Positions 7,984 to 18,150 of a stretch of DNA of 64,000 nt are shown here, piece by piece (the first letter of the stretch is position 1; each line of letters opens with the position of its first letter). Both the position numbers and the translations under genes were made by a program. Source of the stretch: Sinorhizobium sp. B11. Its GTDB lineage: Bacteria; Pseudomonadota; Alphaproteobacteria; Rhizobiales; Rhizobiaceae. Where the stretch lies: the NCBI GenBank assembly GCA_039725955.1, contig CP091034.1, positions 3,038,001 to 3,102,000 on the forward strand, written 5' to 3'. The notes below the pieces were generated by a model. It saw nothing but the letters and a program-made list of their open reading frames with translations. It did no database searches and was not told the DNA's origin.

Positions 7984-8958
7984 CTATTCTGATGCAATGC
8001 CATGGAAGGGGCGAACCTCGCGGCCCGGCATGAAGAGGCCGAGACGCTTGATTTCCCACTCGAGTTTGATGCCGGACGTTTCGAAAACCTTGCGACGCAC
8101 TTCTTCGCCAAGATATTCGAGATCGTAGCCCGTAGCCTGCCCCATGTTGATCATGAAGTTGCAGTGAAGCGACGACATCTGAGCGCTGCCGATAACGAGA
8201 CCGCGGCAGTCCGCCTCGTCGATCAGCTTCCACGCGGAATGACCCTCGGGATTCTTGAAGGTCGAACCACCGGTCTTTTCACGAATAGGCTGCACCGTCT
8301 CGCGGTGATTGCGCACCGCATCCATTTCGGCGCGGATCTTCGCGCGATCATCCGGATAGCCTTCGAACAGCACCGAGGTGAAGATCAGATCATCGGCAGC
8401 ATCCGAATGGCGATAGGAATAGCCCATCTCGGCATTCGTCAGCACATGCTTGTTGCCCTTGCGGTCGATCGCACGGACCTCGACCACACGATCCTTCGTC
8501 TCGGATCCATTGGCGCCGGCATTCATGCGGGCAGCGCCGCCGATACCGCCCGGAATGCCGTAATAGAAGGCAAAACCACCGATGCCATTATCCATCGCCA
8601 TGGCCGCCACATGCTTGTCCGGGCAGATCGCGCCGGCAACGATGCGGTTTTCACCGGCGAGCTCGACAAAGCCGAAGCCCTTGGCCGAGAGGCGCAGCAC
8701 CACGCCCGGGATACCGCCGTCACGCACCAGGATGTTCGAGCCGACACCAACCACCGTCAGCGGCACTTCATCCGGCAGGATCTTCAGGAAGGCGATCAGG
8801 TCTTCCTCGTCATGCGGCTGGAACATCAGCTCGGCCAGACCGCCGGCGCGGAACCAGGTGACGCGATCCATTGGAGCATCCGGCGTCAGCCGGCCACGAA
8901 TGTCCTTTACGCCCTCTCCAAGAGAGGCAAGTAGCTTTTCTCCGTTAACCTGTTTCAT
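7984..8958 (-). CDS. murB: UDP-N-acetylenolpyruvoylglucosamine reductase MurB
   Basis: FAD enzyme that reduces UDP-GlcNAc-enolpyruvate to UDP-MurNAc with NADPH. The 324-residue product carries the FAD-binding segments TWFRAGGLAE, VGVGSNILVRDGGI and YGIPGGIGGAARMNAGA, and the C-terminal GGSTFKNPEGHSAWKLID with the catalytic Ser of type II MurB. The ATG (MKQVNGEK) overlaps the murC stop in an ATGA junction and has AGGA 8 bases upstream; an in-frame extension inside murC is unlikely. Confidence 0.96.
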   Translation of the reverse strand: MKQVNGEKLLASLGEGVKDIRGRLTPDAPMDRVTWFRAGGLAELMFQPHDEEDLIAFLKILPDEVPLTVVGVGSNILVRDGGIPGVVLRLSAKGFGFVELAGENRIVAGAICPDKHVAAMAMDNGIGGFAFYYGIPGGIGGAARMNAGANGSETKDRVVEVRAIDRKGNKHVLTNAEMGYSYRHSDAADDLIFTSVLFEGYPDDRAKIRAEMDAVRNHRETVQPIREKTGGSTFKNPEGHSAWKLIDEADCRGLVIGSAQMSSLHCNFMINMGQATGYDLEYLGEEVRRKVFETSGIKLEWEIKRLGLFMPGREVRPFHGIASE

Positions 8959-10370
8959 GCGGATTTTCCTGAAAGGTCTTGCAACTGCTTCGGCAGCGCT
9001 GCTGCCCAATATGTAATGCTACCAGCACCCAACAAAACTACAAAGTCCCCGGGTTTTGCAATCTCTGCTACCATCTGCGGTAGAGCTTCCGCCGAAGGAA
9101 GGAAGCGCGCGTCGCGATGGCCACCCGATTTGATGCGGGAAATCAGCGATTCCGAATCCGCGCCCTCGATCGCATCCTCACCCGCGGCATAGACGGGTGC
9201 GATGAAAATGCTGTCGGCATCGTTGAAGCAGGCCGCAAATTCCTCGAACAGGCTCGACAGGCGGGTGTAACGGTGCGGCTGGTGCACGGCGATGATCCGG
9301 CCCTTGCAGGCCTCGCGGGCAGCGCGCAGCACTGCCTTGATCTCGACCGGATGGTGGCCGTAGTCATCGAAGATCTGCACGCCGTTCCACTCGCCCGTCA
9401 GCGTGAAGCGACGCTTCACGCCGCCGAAGGAGGCAAGCCCCTTGGCGATATCCTCACGGGAAATGCCAAGCCGGTTGGCAACGGCAATGGCCGCGGTGGC
9501 ATTCGAGATATTGTGACGGCCAGGCATTGGCATGACAAGATTGTCGAGCCGTGTGACCTGTCCCGTGCGGCGACGGCGGATCTCCACATCGAAGATCGAG
9601 CGCGTGCCATCAATGCGGACGTTCATGAAGCGAACGTCGGCCTGCGGGTTTTCGCCGTAGGTAATGACCTTGCGGTCTTCGATCCGGCCGACCAGCGCCT
9701 GAACCTCCGGATGATCGAGACACATGACGCCGAAACCGTAGAAAGGCACGTTCTCGACGAACTGGCGAAACGCGGCGCGGACGGCATCGAAATTGCCGTA
9801 ATGGTCGAGATGCTCGGGGTCGATATTGGTGATAACGGCGACATCGGCTGGCAGTTTCAGGAAGGTGCCATCGGACTCGTCGGCCTCGACCACCATCCAC
9901 TCACCCTCGCCCATGCGCGCATTCGTGCCATAGGCATTGATGATGCCGCCGTTGATGACGGTCGGATCCAGCCCGCCAGCTTCGAGAAGCGTAGCGACCA
10001 GCGAGGTCGTCGTCGTCTTGCCATGCGTACCGCCAATCGCGATCGCATTTCGGAAGCGCATCAGCTCAGCCAGCATTTCGGCACGGCGCACGACCGGCAG
10101 CAACTTCTCGCGCGCGGCGACGAGTTCCGGATTGCTCTTCTTGATCGCGGTCGAGACGACGACGACTTCGGCATCGCCGAGGTTTTCCGCCTTGTGGCCG
10201 ACGAAGACCTCGATGCCCTTGTCACGCAGGCGCTGGACATTGGCGCTGTCGGACTGATCCGATCCCTGCACCCTGTGGCCGAGATTGTGCAGCACCTCTG
10301 CGATACCGCTCATGCCGATACCGCCAATGCCGATGAAATGGACAAGGCCTATTGCCTTCGGCAGCTTCAT
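8955..10370 (-). CDS. murC: UDP-N-acetylmuramate--L-alanine ligase MurC
   Basis: First Mur ligase; adds L-Ala to UDP-MurNAc using ATP in the cytoplasm. The 471-residue product has the N-terminal UDP-binding HFIGIGGIGMSGIAE, the P-loop GTHGKTTT at 114-121, VVEADESDGTFL and NIDPEHLDHYG of the central domain, and the C-terminal FDDYGHHPVEI and HQPHRYTR motifs. Both ends overlap neighbours by four bases (murG stop/murC start and murC stop/murB start). Confidence 0.97.
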   Translation of the reverse strand: MKLPKAIGLVHFIGIGGIGMSGIAEVLHNLGHRVQGSDQSDSANVQRLRDKGIEVFVGHKAENLGDAEVVVVSTAIKKSNPELVAAREKLLPVVRRAEMLAELMRFRNAIAIGGTHGKTTTTSLVATLLEAGGLDPTVINGGIINAYGTNARMGEGEWMVVEADESDGTFLKLPADVAVITNIDPEHLDHYGNFDAVRAAFRQFVENVPFYGFGVMCLDHPEVQALVGRIEDRKVITYGENPQADVRFMNVRIDGTRSIFDVEIRRRRTGQVTRLDNLVMPMPGRHNISNATAAIAVANRLGISREDIAKGLASFGGVKRRFTLTGEWNGVQIFDDYGHHPVEIKAVLRAAREACKGRIIAVHQPHRYTRLSSLFEEFAACFNDADSIFIAPVYAAGEDAIEGADSESLISRIKSGGHRDARFLPSAEALPQMVAEIAKPGDFVVLLGAGSITYWAAALPKQLQDLSGKSA

Positions 10371-11491
10371 GCGCGTGCCCCCTTGAATTCTGCAACTGTC
10401 TTGCCGGCCGCAATAGCCTCAACCATGTCGGCAAGCAAGTTTGCTGCATCCGGTTTTCCCGCGAGCTTGGCGGCCGCCGCCATGTTGGCAAGTTTTTCCG
10501 GGTCGTTCATCACATGCGTCAGGATGGAGGCGATACGCTCCGGAGACAACTCCGACTGTGCGATCACCTTGGCCCCACCGGTTGCCGCGAGCGCCGCCGC
10601 ATTGGCCGCCTGATCGTGGTCGAGCGCATGCGGATAAGGCACCAGCACCGCCGGACGCCCTATCACCGAAATTTCCGAAACCGTCGAGGCGCCGGAACGG
10701 CAGATGACGAGATGCGCTTTGGCAAGGCGCTCCGCCATGTCGTTGAAAAACGGCGCGATATCCGCGCCCATCTGCAACTGCGCCACACAGCCGCTCACCA
10801 TATCCATGTCTTCAGGCCGAACCTGCTGCGTCACCTTCAGCCGCGCGCGCAGCGCATCATCGATCAGGCTGATGGCCGTCGGCATCGCCTTGGAGAAATA
10901 TTGCGCGCCCTGGCTGCCGCCGAAGACCACGAGGTTGAAATCCTCGCCCGGATGCGAAGGCTTGTAAGGCTGTTCGGCCGCGGCAAGGATGGCCGGCCGG
11001 ACGGGATTGCCGGTCGCAACCGTCTTGTCGGAAAAAGTGCCGCCGCTTTCAGAGAGGAAACCGCCGGCAATCGCCCTGACGCGCGGCGCAAGCGCCTTGT
11101 TGGCGCGCCCCATCACGGCATTCTGCTCATGCAGCATGGAAGGCACGCCGAGGCGCGTGGCGGCAAGCAGCGGAGGCACGGTCGGATAGCCGCCGAAGCC
11201 GACGACGATCACGGGCTTCAGCCGCTGGATCAGCCGCTTTGCGCTGCGCATTCCGGTCCAGAGCTTCCACAGAGAACGGGCAACGGCCACGGGGTTCTTG
11301 GAACCGATCGTTGCCGACGGCACGACATGGATCTCGTCTGCCGGGAACTTGCCGGCATAACGCTCGGCACGGCTGTCGGTAACGAGATGCACGGAATAGC
11401 CACGCTCCCTCAGCTTGAAGGCCAGCGCCTCTGCCGGAAAGACGTGGCCACCGGTGCCCCCGGCGGCAAGAAGGACGATGCCCCTGCTCAT
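10367..11491 (-). CDS. murG: Undecaprenyldiphospho-muramoylpentapeptide GlcNAc transferase MurG
   Basis: GT28 enzyme at the inner membrane that adds GlcNAc to lipid I to form lipid II. The 374-residue product starts MSRGIVLLAAGGTGGHVFPAEA, the acceptor-site glycine loop, and has FGGSQGAQYFSK and CRSGASTVSEISVIGRPAVLVPYPHA, the UDP-GlcNAc pocket. The start is the ATG at 11491, 7 bases after the ftsW stop. A longer frame into ftsW exists but lacks homology-like sequence. Confidence 0.96.
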   Translation of the reverse strand: MSRGIVLLAAGGTGGHVFPAEALAFKLRERGYSVHLVTDSRAERYAGKFPADEIHVVPSATIGSKNPVAVARSLWKLWTGMRSAKRLIQRLKPVIVVGFGGYPTVPPLLAATRLGVPSMLHEQNAVMGRANKALAPRVRAIAGGFLSESGGTFSDKTVATGNPVRPAILAAAEQPYKPSHPGEDFNLVVFGGSQGAQYFSKAMPTAISLIDDALRARLKVTQQVRPEDMDMVSGCVAQLQMGADIAPFFNDMAERLAKAHLVICRSGASTVSEISVIGRPAVLVPYPHALDHDQAANAAALAATGGAKVIAQSELSPERIASILTHVMNDPEKLANMAAAAKLAGKPDAANLLADMVEAIAAGKTVAEFKGARA

Positions 11492-11498
11492 AATACCC

Positions 11499-12653
11499 TT
11501 ACTCCGCCGGCATGCCGTGCGGCACGCGGAAGAGGCTCCGGTCCTGCGCACGTTTTTCCGGGCGATGGCGTGTCAGCGCCAGAATGAAGCCTGCCGTCAC
11601 GCAGATTGCCACCATGGACGAGCCGCCATAGGAAATCAGCGGCAGCGTCATGCCCTTGGCCGGCAAAAGTTCGAGATTGACGCCGATATTGATGATTGAC
11701 TGGATACCCATCTGCAGCACGAGGCCAGCGACCGCAAAGCGGTTGAAGTCGTTGCGTTCGCGATAGGCATGAGACAGGCCGCGCAACACCAGCACGGTGA
11801 AGATGGCAACGAGCGCGATGCAGAAGACGATGCCGAACTCCTCGGCCGCGACCGAGAAGATGAAGTCGGTATGGGCGTCCGGGATGATGCGCTTGACGAT
11901 ACCTTCGCCCGGCCCCTGCCCGAACCAGTCGCCGCGAATGATCGCTTCGCGGGCGGTATCGATCTGGAAGGTGTCGCCTTCGCCGGTGAGGAACTTGTTT
12001 ATTCGGCCCGCCACGTGCGGGAAGACGTAATAGGCGGTCACGAGGCCACCGGCACCGCCTGCGCCCAGCACGATGATCCATAGCCACGGCATTCCAGCCA
12101 TGAAGAACATGCCGCCCCAGACGGCCGTCGTCAGGATCGTCTGACCAAGGTCTGGCTGAGCGACAAGAAGAGCGACGACAATGCCAAACAGGATGATGGC
12201 GAAGAGATTGCCCGGTATCTCCGGCTGGCGCGCATGTTCGGCAAAGAGCCAAGCGCAAACGACGACGAAGGCCGGCTTCATGAATTCCGACGGCTGAATG
12301 GAAAGTCCGGCGATCCAGATCCAGCGCCTGCCGCCCTTGACCTCCTGGCCGAAGAACAGCACCAGCAGCATCATCGCGAGTGCAACGATCAGCAGGATGA
12401 TGGCGGTGCGCCGTATCTGGCGCGGCGTCAGGAAGGAAAGGCCGAGCATGACCGCGATCGACGGGATCATGAACGCGGCGTGGCGCTTGACGAAGTGGAA
12501 GGGTTCGAGGCCGATGCGCTCGGCAACCGCGGGCGACGCCGCAAACGAGAGCATGAAGCCGATCCCCATCAGGAAGAGGAACAATGCCAGGAAAAAGCGG
12601 TCGATGGTCCAGAACCAATCGGCCAATGCTCCACGTTCCGCGCGGCTCACCAT
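11499..12653 (-). CDS. ftsW: Septal peptidoglycan polymerase FtsW (SEDS)
   Basis: Polytopic SEDS glycosyltransferase that polymerises lipid II at the septum with its partner FtsI. The 384-residue product shows about ten membrane segments and the family signatures KGGRRWIWIAGLSIQPSEFMKPAF, DLGQTI (containing the essential Asp), GDWFGQGPGEG and PLISYGGSS near the C-terminus. It sits one base after murD and seven before murG. Confidence 0.96.
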   Translation of the reverse strand: MVSRAERGALADWFWTIDRFFLALFLFLMGIGFMLSFAASPAVAERIGLEPFHFVKRHAAFMIPSIAVMLGLSFLTPRQIRRTAIILLIVALAMMLLVLFFGQEVKGGRRWIWIAGLSIQPSEFMKPAFVVVCAWLFAEHARQPEIPGNLFAIILFGIVVALLVAQPDLGQTILTTAVWGGMFFMAGMPWLWIIVLGAGGAGGLVTAYYVFPHVAGRINKFLTGEGDTFQIDTAREAIIRGDWFGQGPGEGIVKRIIPDAHTDFIFSVAAEEFGIVFCIALVAIFTVLVLRGLSHAYRERNDFNRFAVAGLVLQMGIQSIINIGVNLELLPAKGMTLPLISYGGSSMVAICVTAGFILALTRHRPEKRAQDRSLFRVPHGMPAE

Positions 12654-12654
12654 G

Positions 12655-14067
12655 TCATTTGCCTCCTGTTGCCGAATTGATCAGCATGGTCACGCCGTCA
12701 AGGGCGGCCACATGGCCGACAAAGGCATCGCCCCTGACTTCAAAATTCTTGTACTGGTCGAAGCTTGCGCAAGCCGGGGATAACATCACGGCCACGGGAC
12801 CGGTCTCATCCTTGTCCGCATCAGCTGCCGCATGCGCTACGGCCCGTTCCAGCGTGCCGGATATCTCGTAGGGTGCTGCCTCGCCTAGCGTCGCGGCAAA
12901 TTCCGCCGCCGCCTCGCCGATCAGATAGGCCTTGGCGATGCGCGGAAAATAGGGCGCAAGTGTCGTGATGCCACCGGCTTTCGGCAATCCGCCGGCAATC
13001 CAGTAGATCCTGCTGTAGCTCGAAAGTGCCGGAGCCGCAGCATCGGCATTCGTCGCCTTGGAATCGTTGACGAAGACGACATTGCCGCGCTGGCCAACGG
13101 GCTGCATGCGATGTTTGAGACCGGGGAAGGATGCAAGGCCGGCGCGGATCTCTTCGGCGGAAACGCCGACGGCAAGGCAGGCCGCGACTGCAGCAGCCGC
13201 GTTCTGCGCATTATGGCTGCCGCGCAGCGTCTGGATGCCATCGAGATCGACGAAGGGCAGCATGGCGCCGCTCGTGGCCTGGATGAGTTTCGTGCCCTCG
13301 GCGTAGACGCCGTCGGCCAGAACATTGCGGCGCGAGATCCTGATAACCTTTACCCCTGCCCGCTCGATGCGATCGGCAATCAGCGCCGAATGGCTGTCGT
13401 CGACGCCGACAACAGCGACGCCGCTGCCGGCGACCAACCGTTCCTTGACATCGGCATAATGCTGCATCGTGCCGTGGCGATCGAGATGATCGGGCGTCAG
13501 GTTGAGAAGGATGCCGGCGGACGGGTTGAGCGTTGGCGCAAGATCGATCTGATAGGAGGAGCATTCGACGACGAAGTAGCGCTCGGCCTTCGGGGGATCG
13601 AGTGTCAGCACGGCCGTGCCGATATTGCCGCCGAGCTGCGTGTCACGGCCGCTCGATTTCAGGATATGGGCAATCAGAGCCGTCGTGGTCGATTTACCGT
13701 TGGTTCCTGTGATCGCGATGAAAGGGCAATCGGGAGCATGCGCCCGCCGCTCGCGCACAAAGAGTTCGACGTCACCGACAATATCGACGCCGGCGGCACG
13801 CGCGAGGTCAACCGTCCAATGAGGCTTCGGATGGGTGAGCGGCACGCCGGGCGAAAGCACGAAGAGCGCCTGAGCGCTCCAGTCGATCCCATGCAGATCG
13901 GCAGTGGTGATGCCCTCGGCCGCGGCCTTGGCGACGCTGTCAGGATTGTCGTCCCAGGCAATGACGTCGGCACCACCGGCAACGAGCGCCTTGGCGGTCG
14001 CGAAGCCGGAACCGCCGAGACCGAAGAGCGCGACCTTCTTTCCTGCAAGCGTCGTGACGGGGATCAT
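12655..14067 (-). CDS. murD: UDP-N-acetylmuramoylalanine--D-glutamate ligase MurD
   Basis: Second Mur ligase, adding D-Glu to UDP-MurNAc-L-Ala. The 470-residue product has the N-terminal Rossmann motif FGLGGSGFATAK, SPGVPLTHP, the P-loop GTNGKSTT at 121-128, VVECSSYQID and NLTPDHLDRHG in the central domain, and VNDSKATNADA and SPACASFDQYKNFE in the C-terminal domain. It is spaced 7 bases from mraY and 1 base from ftsW. Confidence 0.97.
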   Translation of the reverse strand: MIPVTTLAGKKVALFGLGGSGFATAKALVAGGADVIAWDDNPDSVAKAAAEGITTADLHGIDWSAQALFVLSPGVPLTHPKPHWTVDLARAAGVDIVGDVELFVRERRAHAPDCPFIAITGTNGKSTTTALIAHILKSSGRDTQLGGNIGTAVLTLDPPKAERYFVVECSSYQIDLAPTLNPSAGILLNLTPDHLDRHGTMQHYADVKERLVAGSGVAVVGVDDSHSALIADRIERAGVKVIRISRRNVLADGVYAEGTKLIQATSGAMLPFVDLDGIQTLRGSHNAQNAAAAVAACLAVGVSAEEIRAGLASFPGLKHRMQPVGQRGNVVFVNDSKATNADAAAPALSSYSRIYWIAGGLPKAGGITTLAPYFPRIAKAYLIGEAAAEFAATLGEAAPYEISGTLERAVAHAAADADKDETGPVAVMLSPACASFDQYKNFEVRGDAFVGHVAALDGVTMLINSATGGK

Positions 14068-14074
14068 GACGGCC

Positions 14075-15175
14075 TCACCGGAGCTTCAGGGTGGAAAGGC
14101 CGAGCATGGCGAGGCCGACGGCGATGATCCAGAAGCGGATCACCACCTGGCTTTCCGTCCAGCCCTTCTTTTCGAAGTGATGGTGGATCGGCGCCATGAG
14201 GAAGACGCGCCGGCCGGTCATCTTGAAAAAGCCGACCTGGATGATGACCGAGAGCGTCTCCATGACGAACAGGCCGCCGACGATCGCCATGACGATCTCA
14301 TGCTTCGTGGCAACGGCGACGGTACCGATCGTGCCGCCGAGCGCGAGCGACCCGGTATCGCCCATGAAGATGGCGGCCGGCGGCGCGTTAAACCACAGGA
14401 AGCCGAGGCCGGCACCGATGACGGCGCCCAGCACGACGGCAAGTTCGCCGGTACCGGGCACGAAATTGATCTGCAGGTAATTTGCAAAGACGGCGTTACC
14501 GGCGAGATAGGCGATGATGCCGAAAGCTGCCGCGGCAATCATGACCGGGACGATGGCAAGCCCATCGAGGCCGTCGGTCAGGTTCACGGCATTGCCGGCG
14601 CCGACGATGACGAAACCGCCGAAGACAACGAACATGATGCCGATATTAATCATGAAGTCCTTGAAGAAGGGGAAAGCGATCGAGGAGCCGAAGGTCGAGC
14701 CGGCGGGGCCGGAGGCAAGGGCCGCGCGCATCATGAAATAGACGGCAATACCCGCAATGATAAACTCGATGCCGAGGCGCGCCTTGCCGGAAAAGCCCTT
14801 GTGGCTCTGCTTGGTGACCTTGAGATAGTCGTCATAGAAGCCGATCGCGCCGAAGCCGAGCGTCACGAGCAGCGTCGCCACCACGTAGACGTTGGACAGA
14901 TCGGCCCAGAGCAACGATGCGCCGACAATGCCGGCCAGGATCATCAGGCCGCCCATGGTCGGCGTGCCGGCCTTCTTGAAATGCGTCTGCGGCCCGTCGG
15001 CGCGGATCGGCTGGCCTTTGCCCTGTCGGATGCGCAGCGAATTGATGATGGCCGGGCCGAAAAGGAAGACGATCAAAGCGGAGGTGAAGAGAGCAGCACC
15101 AGCTCGGAAGGTAATGTACCTGAACAAATTCAGAAATTTGAAATATTCCGACAGTTCGACTAGCCAAATCAGCAT
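14075..15175 (-). CDS. mraY: Phospho-MurNAc-pentapeptide translocase MraY
   Basis: Integral membrane enzyme that links phospho-MurNAc-pentapeptide to undecaprenyl phosphate, forming lipid I. The 366-residue product has about ten membrane segments, HFKKAGTPTMGGLMIL near the N-terminus, the catalytic Asp pair in FYDDYLKV, GNAVNLTDGLDGLA, FMGDTGSLALGG, and the cytoplasmic histidine cluster MAPIHHHFEKKGW. The start is MLIWLVEL. Confidence 0.97.
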   Translation of the reverse strand: MLIWLVELSEYFKFLNLFRYITFRAGAALFTSALIVFLFGPAIINSLRIRQGKGQPIRADGPQTHFKKAGTPTMGGLMILAGIVGASLLWADLSNVYVVATLLVTLGFGAIGFYDDYLKVTKQSHKGFSGKARLGIEFIIAGIAVYFMMRAALASGPAGSTFGSSIAFPFFKDFMINIGIMFVVFGGFVIVGAGNAVNLTDGLDGLAIVPVMIAAAAFGIIAYLAGNAVFANYLQINFVPGTGELAVVLGAVIGAGLGFLWFNAPPAAIFMGDTGSLALGGTIGTVAVATKHEIVMAIVGGLFVMETLSVIIQVGFFKMTGRRVFLMAPIHHHFEKKGWTESQVVIRFWIIAVGLAMLGLSTLKLR

Positions 15176-15195
15176 TCAAGGCCCCTTTTACCCGA

Positions 15196-16629
15196 TCATA
15201 GTTCGCGTTGCGTGTCTGAAACTGGTGGGTACTTGTCAAGGAGCGCGGCGACAATCTTGCCGAAACCGATCCCCAGAGACGACTTCACCATCAACACGTC
15301 GCCTGGTGCGACCGAGTTCAGTACGAATTCCAGCAATTCTTCCGTCGTCTCGCGGTGCTCGACCGCGACGCTGTCGGGAAGCGATTCTTTCAGCGCCACC
15401 ATCTCGGGCCCGGCGAGCCAGACATGTTCGAGACCGGCAGCCAGCAGCGGGCCGGCAAGTTCCGTATGGACCTGCTCGGCAAATTCGCCCATTTCCAGCA
15501 TGTCGCCGAGCACGGCAATGCGGCGTCCGCGACCGGTCGGTTCGGCATCCGCAAGCAGCGCGATCGCCGCGCGCATGGAGGCCGGATTGGCGTTGTAGCT
15601 CTCGTCGATCAGCGTGAAGCTGCCATTGCCGATCGGAAGCCTGTGGCGCTTGCCCCTGCCCTTCTCCGGCTTCAGCGTCGCGAGCGCCTCGATTGCCTTG
15701 TCGAGGCTGGCGCCGACGATCGCCACCACGCCCAACGCGGCCAGGGCGTTTTCAGCGATGTGGCGCCCGGGTGCGCCGATGCGCACCTCCTTGGTATCCC
15801 CTCCGACGGTCATCCAGAGCGTCGAGCTTTCGTCCGAGCCGTTGAATTCAGCCAGCCGGAACTCGGCCTTGGCATGCTGACCGAAGGAATGGATCTTCGT
15901 GATGCCGAGCGCCTGGGCGGTTTGCTCCAGGAAATTGAACTGATCGTTGTCGCGGTTGAGGATGACGTCGCCGTTTGGCTCCAGTCCCTCGAAGATCTCC
16001 GCCTTGGCGGCGGCGATTTCCTGAACGTTCTGGAAATTGCCGAGATGGGCTGGCGCGATCGTCGTGATGACGGCCACATGCGGGCGGATCATCTTTACCA
16101 GCGGCCGGATCTCGTCCGGATGGTTCATGCCGACCTCGAAGACCCCGAAATAGGTGTCGATCGGCATGCGTGCCAAGGTCAGCGGCACACCCCAGTGATT
16201 GTTGAAGGACGCAACGGATGCGTGGACCTTGCCGGAGGGAGAGAGCACATGGCGCAGCATCTCCTTCGTCGTCGTCTTGCCGACCGAACCGGTGACGGCG
16301 ATGATCTTGGCCCGCGAGCGCTCGCGCGAAGCCAGTCCCAGCTTGCCGAGCGCGGCAAGCACGTCCTCGACCACAATCATCGGCACGGTCAGGCGCCCCA
16401 TGGCCGGCAGGCGGGCTTCGCTCACGACAAGCAGCGATGCACCGTTTGCCATCGCCATCGAAGCATAATCGTGGCCATCCACGCGGTCGCCCTTGATCGC
16501 GAAGAAGGCCTCACCGGGCGCGATCGAGCGGCTGTCGATGGAAATGCCGGTGATGCCCTGCGGCAGCGAGCCGAACGGACGGCCCGCCATCGCAGCAATC
16601 ATGTCTTCGGTGGTCCAGAGCCAGTTCAT
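15196..16629 (-). CDS. murF: UDP-MurNAc-tripeptide--D-alanyl-D-alanine ligase MurF
   Basis: Last cytoplasmic Mur ligase, adding the D-Ala-D-Ala made by DdlB. The 477-residue product has the N-terminal DSRSIAPGEAFFAIKGDRVDGHDY, the P-loop GSVGKTTT at 114-121, FEVGMNHPDEI, and the C-terminal DESYNANPASMRAAI and LGDMLEMG. The ATG overlaps the murE stop by four bases; mraY follows after 20 bases. Confidence 0.97.
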   Translation of the reverse strand: MNWLWTTEDMIAAMAGRPFGSLPQGITGISIDSRSIAPGEAFFAIKGDRVDGHDYASMAMANGASLLVVSEARLPAMGRLTVPMIVVEDVLAALGKLGLASRERSRAKIIAVTGSVGKTTTKEMLRHVLSPSGKVHASVASFNNHWGVPLTLARMPIDTYFGVFEVGMNHPDEIRPLVKMIRPHVAVITTIAPAHLGNFQNVQEIAAAKAEIFEGLEPNGDVILNRDNDQFNFLEQTAQALGITKIHSFGQHAKAEFRLAEFNGSDESSTLWMTVGGDTKEVRIGAPGRHIAENALAALGVVAIVGASLDKAIEALATLKPEKGRGKRHRLPIGNGSFTLIDESYNANPASMRAAIALLADAEPTGRGRRIAVLGDMLEMGEFAEQVHTELAGPLLAAGLEHVWLAGPEMVALKESLPDSVAVEHRETTEELLEFVLNSVAPGDVLMVKSSLGIGFGKIVAALLDKYPPVSDTQREL

Positions 16630-18086
16630 GGTACCCGCTCCTCCAAAGCCTTGCGCACTTCGGCGTGATCGGAAAACGGCAGCGTGACGCTGCCGACCGT
16701 CTGCCCTTCTTCATGTCCCTTGCCGGCAACAATCAGCGTATCGCCGGATTTCAGCTGCAGAACCGCTTCGCGGATGGCCTTGGCACGGTCGCCGATCTCC
16801 GAAGCGCATGTCGCCGCCGTCATGATCTCGGCACGGATCGCCGCTGGTTCTTCCGAACGCGGATTGTCATCGGTGACGATGACGACATCAGCGAGCCGGC
16901 AGGCGATCTCGCCCATGATCGGCCGCTTGCCGCGGTCTCGGTCGCCGCCGCAGCCGAACACGACGATCACCCGACCCGTCGTGAACGGACGCACCGAGCT
17001 TAGCACATTTTCCAGGGCGTCGGGCTTGTGCGCATAGTCGACATAGGCAAGCGCGCCGTCTTTGGTATGGCCGACCAGCTCAAGACGGCCGGAAGCGCCC
17101 TGCAGCTTTTCGAGTGCCGCCATTGCGACTTTTGCCGGAACGCCTGTAGACATGGCAAGAGCAGCCGCAACCAGCGCATTGGCGATCTGGAAATCACCAG
17201 CCAGTGGAATATCGACCTCGAAAATCTCACCCTCGGCGTGAATTTCCGCGACCTGCTTGTGACGAAAATGCTCGACGCGCTTCAACGCCAGATAGGCACC
17301 CTTGCGCCCGACCGTGCGAACATCGTGGCCGGCGGCGGTTGCCGCCTTGATCGCCTGCTCCGACCATGGATCGTCGGCGAAGATGATCGCGGGCGAACCC
17401 TTCGGCAGCACCCGGTCGAACAGGTGCATCTTCGCCGCCATATAGTCTTCGACCGTCGGATGGTAATCCATGTGGTCGCGGCCGAGATTGGTGAAGGCGG
17501 CTGCCGCGAGCTTCACGCCATCGAGGCGATACTGGTCGAGGCCATGGCTGGAAGCCTCCATCGAGGCATGCGTGACGCCTTCATCGGCGAGTTCGGCGAG
17601 CAGCTCGTGCAGCGATACTGTATCGGGCGTCGTCAGCGAGCCATATTCATTGCGCGTCGGCGAGATGACGCCGGTCGTACCGATCATCGCGGCGGCATGG
17701 CCGGCATGCGCCCAGATCTGCCTGACGAAAGAAGCAACAGAGGTCTTGCCGGCCGTGCCCGTCACGGCAACCATCGTCGCCGGCTGACGGCCGTAGAAAT
17801 GCGAAGCGGCAACGGAGAGAAAACGGCGCGGCTCGGAAACAACCAGAACCGGTACGGAAGTCTGAGCCGCATGCGATGCGATGACGACGGCCGCACCCTT
17901 TGACACCGCATCGGCGATGAAGCCCGCGCCATCCGCCTTGGAGCCCGCAATCGCCACGAAAGCCATCCCGGGTACGATCTTCCGGCTGTCGGAAGACAAT
18001 CCCGTTACATCCAGCGCGCCGGCCGGCCCTTCGAGTTCACCTTTGATTTCCGGAAACGCATTTCCGGCGAGGTCCCGCAATTTCAT
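16626..18086 (-). CDS. murE: UDP-MurNAc-tripeptide synthetase MurE (meso-DAP type)
   Basis: Adds the third stem residue to UDP-MurNAc-dipeptide. The 486-residue product has SSDSRKIVPGMAFVAIAG, the P-loop GTAGKTS at 110-116, TTPDT, MEASSHGLDQYR and the C-terminal DDNPRSEEP. The DNPR motif is the known marker for meso-diaminopimelate specificity. I chose the ATG at 18086 (MKLRDL) because GAAG lies 9 bases upstream; a GTG three codons earlier is too close to that site. It lies 64 bases after ftsI and its stop overlaps murF. Confidence 0.96.
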   Translation of the reverse strand: MKLRDLAGNAFPEIKGELEGPAGALDVTGLSSDSRKIVPGMAFVAIAGSKADGAGFIADAVSKGAAVVIASHAAQTSVPVLVVSEPRRFLSVAASHFYGRQPATMVAVTGTAGKTSVASFVRQIWAHAGHAAAMIGTTGVISPTRNEYGSLTTPDTVSLHELLAELADEGVTHASMEASSHGLDQYRLDGVKLAAAAFTNLGRDHMDYHPTVEDYMAAKMHLFDRVLPKGSPAIIFADDPWSEQAIKAATAAGHDVRTVGRKGAYLALKRVEHFRHKQVAEIHAEGEIFEVDIPLAGDFQIANALVAAALAMSTGVPAKVAMAALEKLQGASGRLELVGHTKDGALAYVDYAHKPDALENVLSSVRPFTTGRVIVVFGCGGDRDRGKRPIMGEIACRLADVVIVTDDNPRSEEPAAIRAEIMTAATCASEIGDRAKAIREAVLQLKSGDTLIVAGKGHEEGQTVGSVTLPFSDHAEVRKALEERVP

Positions 18087-18150
18087 CGAATGCACTTCTC
18101 TGGTTCAGGTCGACCGCCCCTTACGAATCGACGCCGACATTGATTCACAC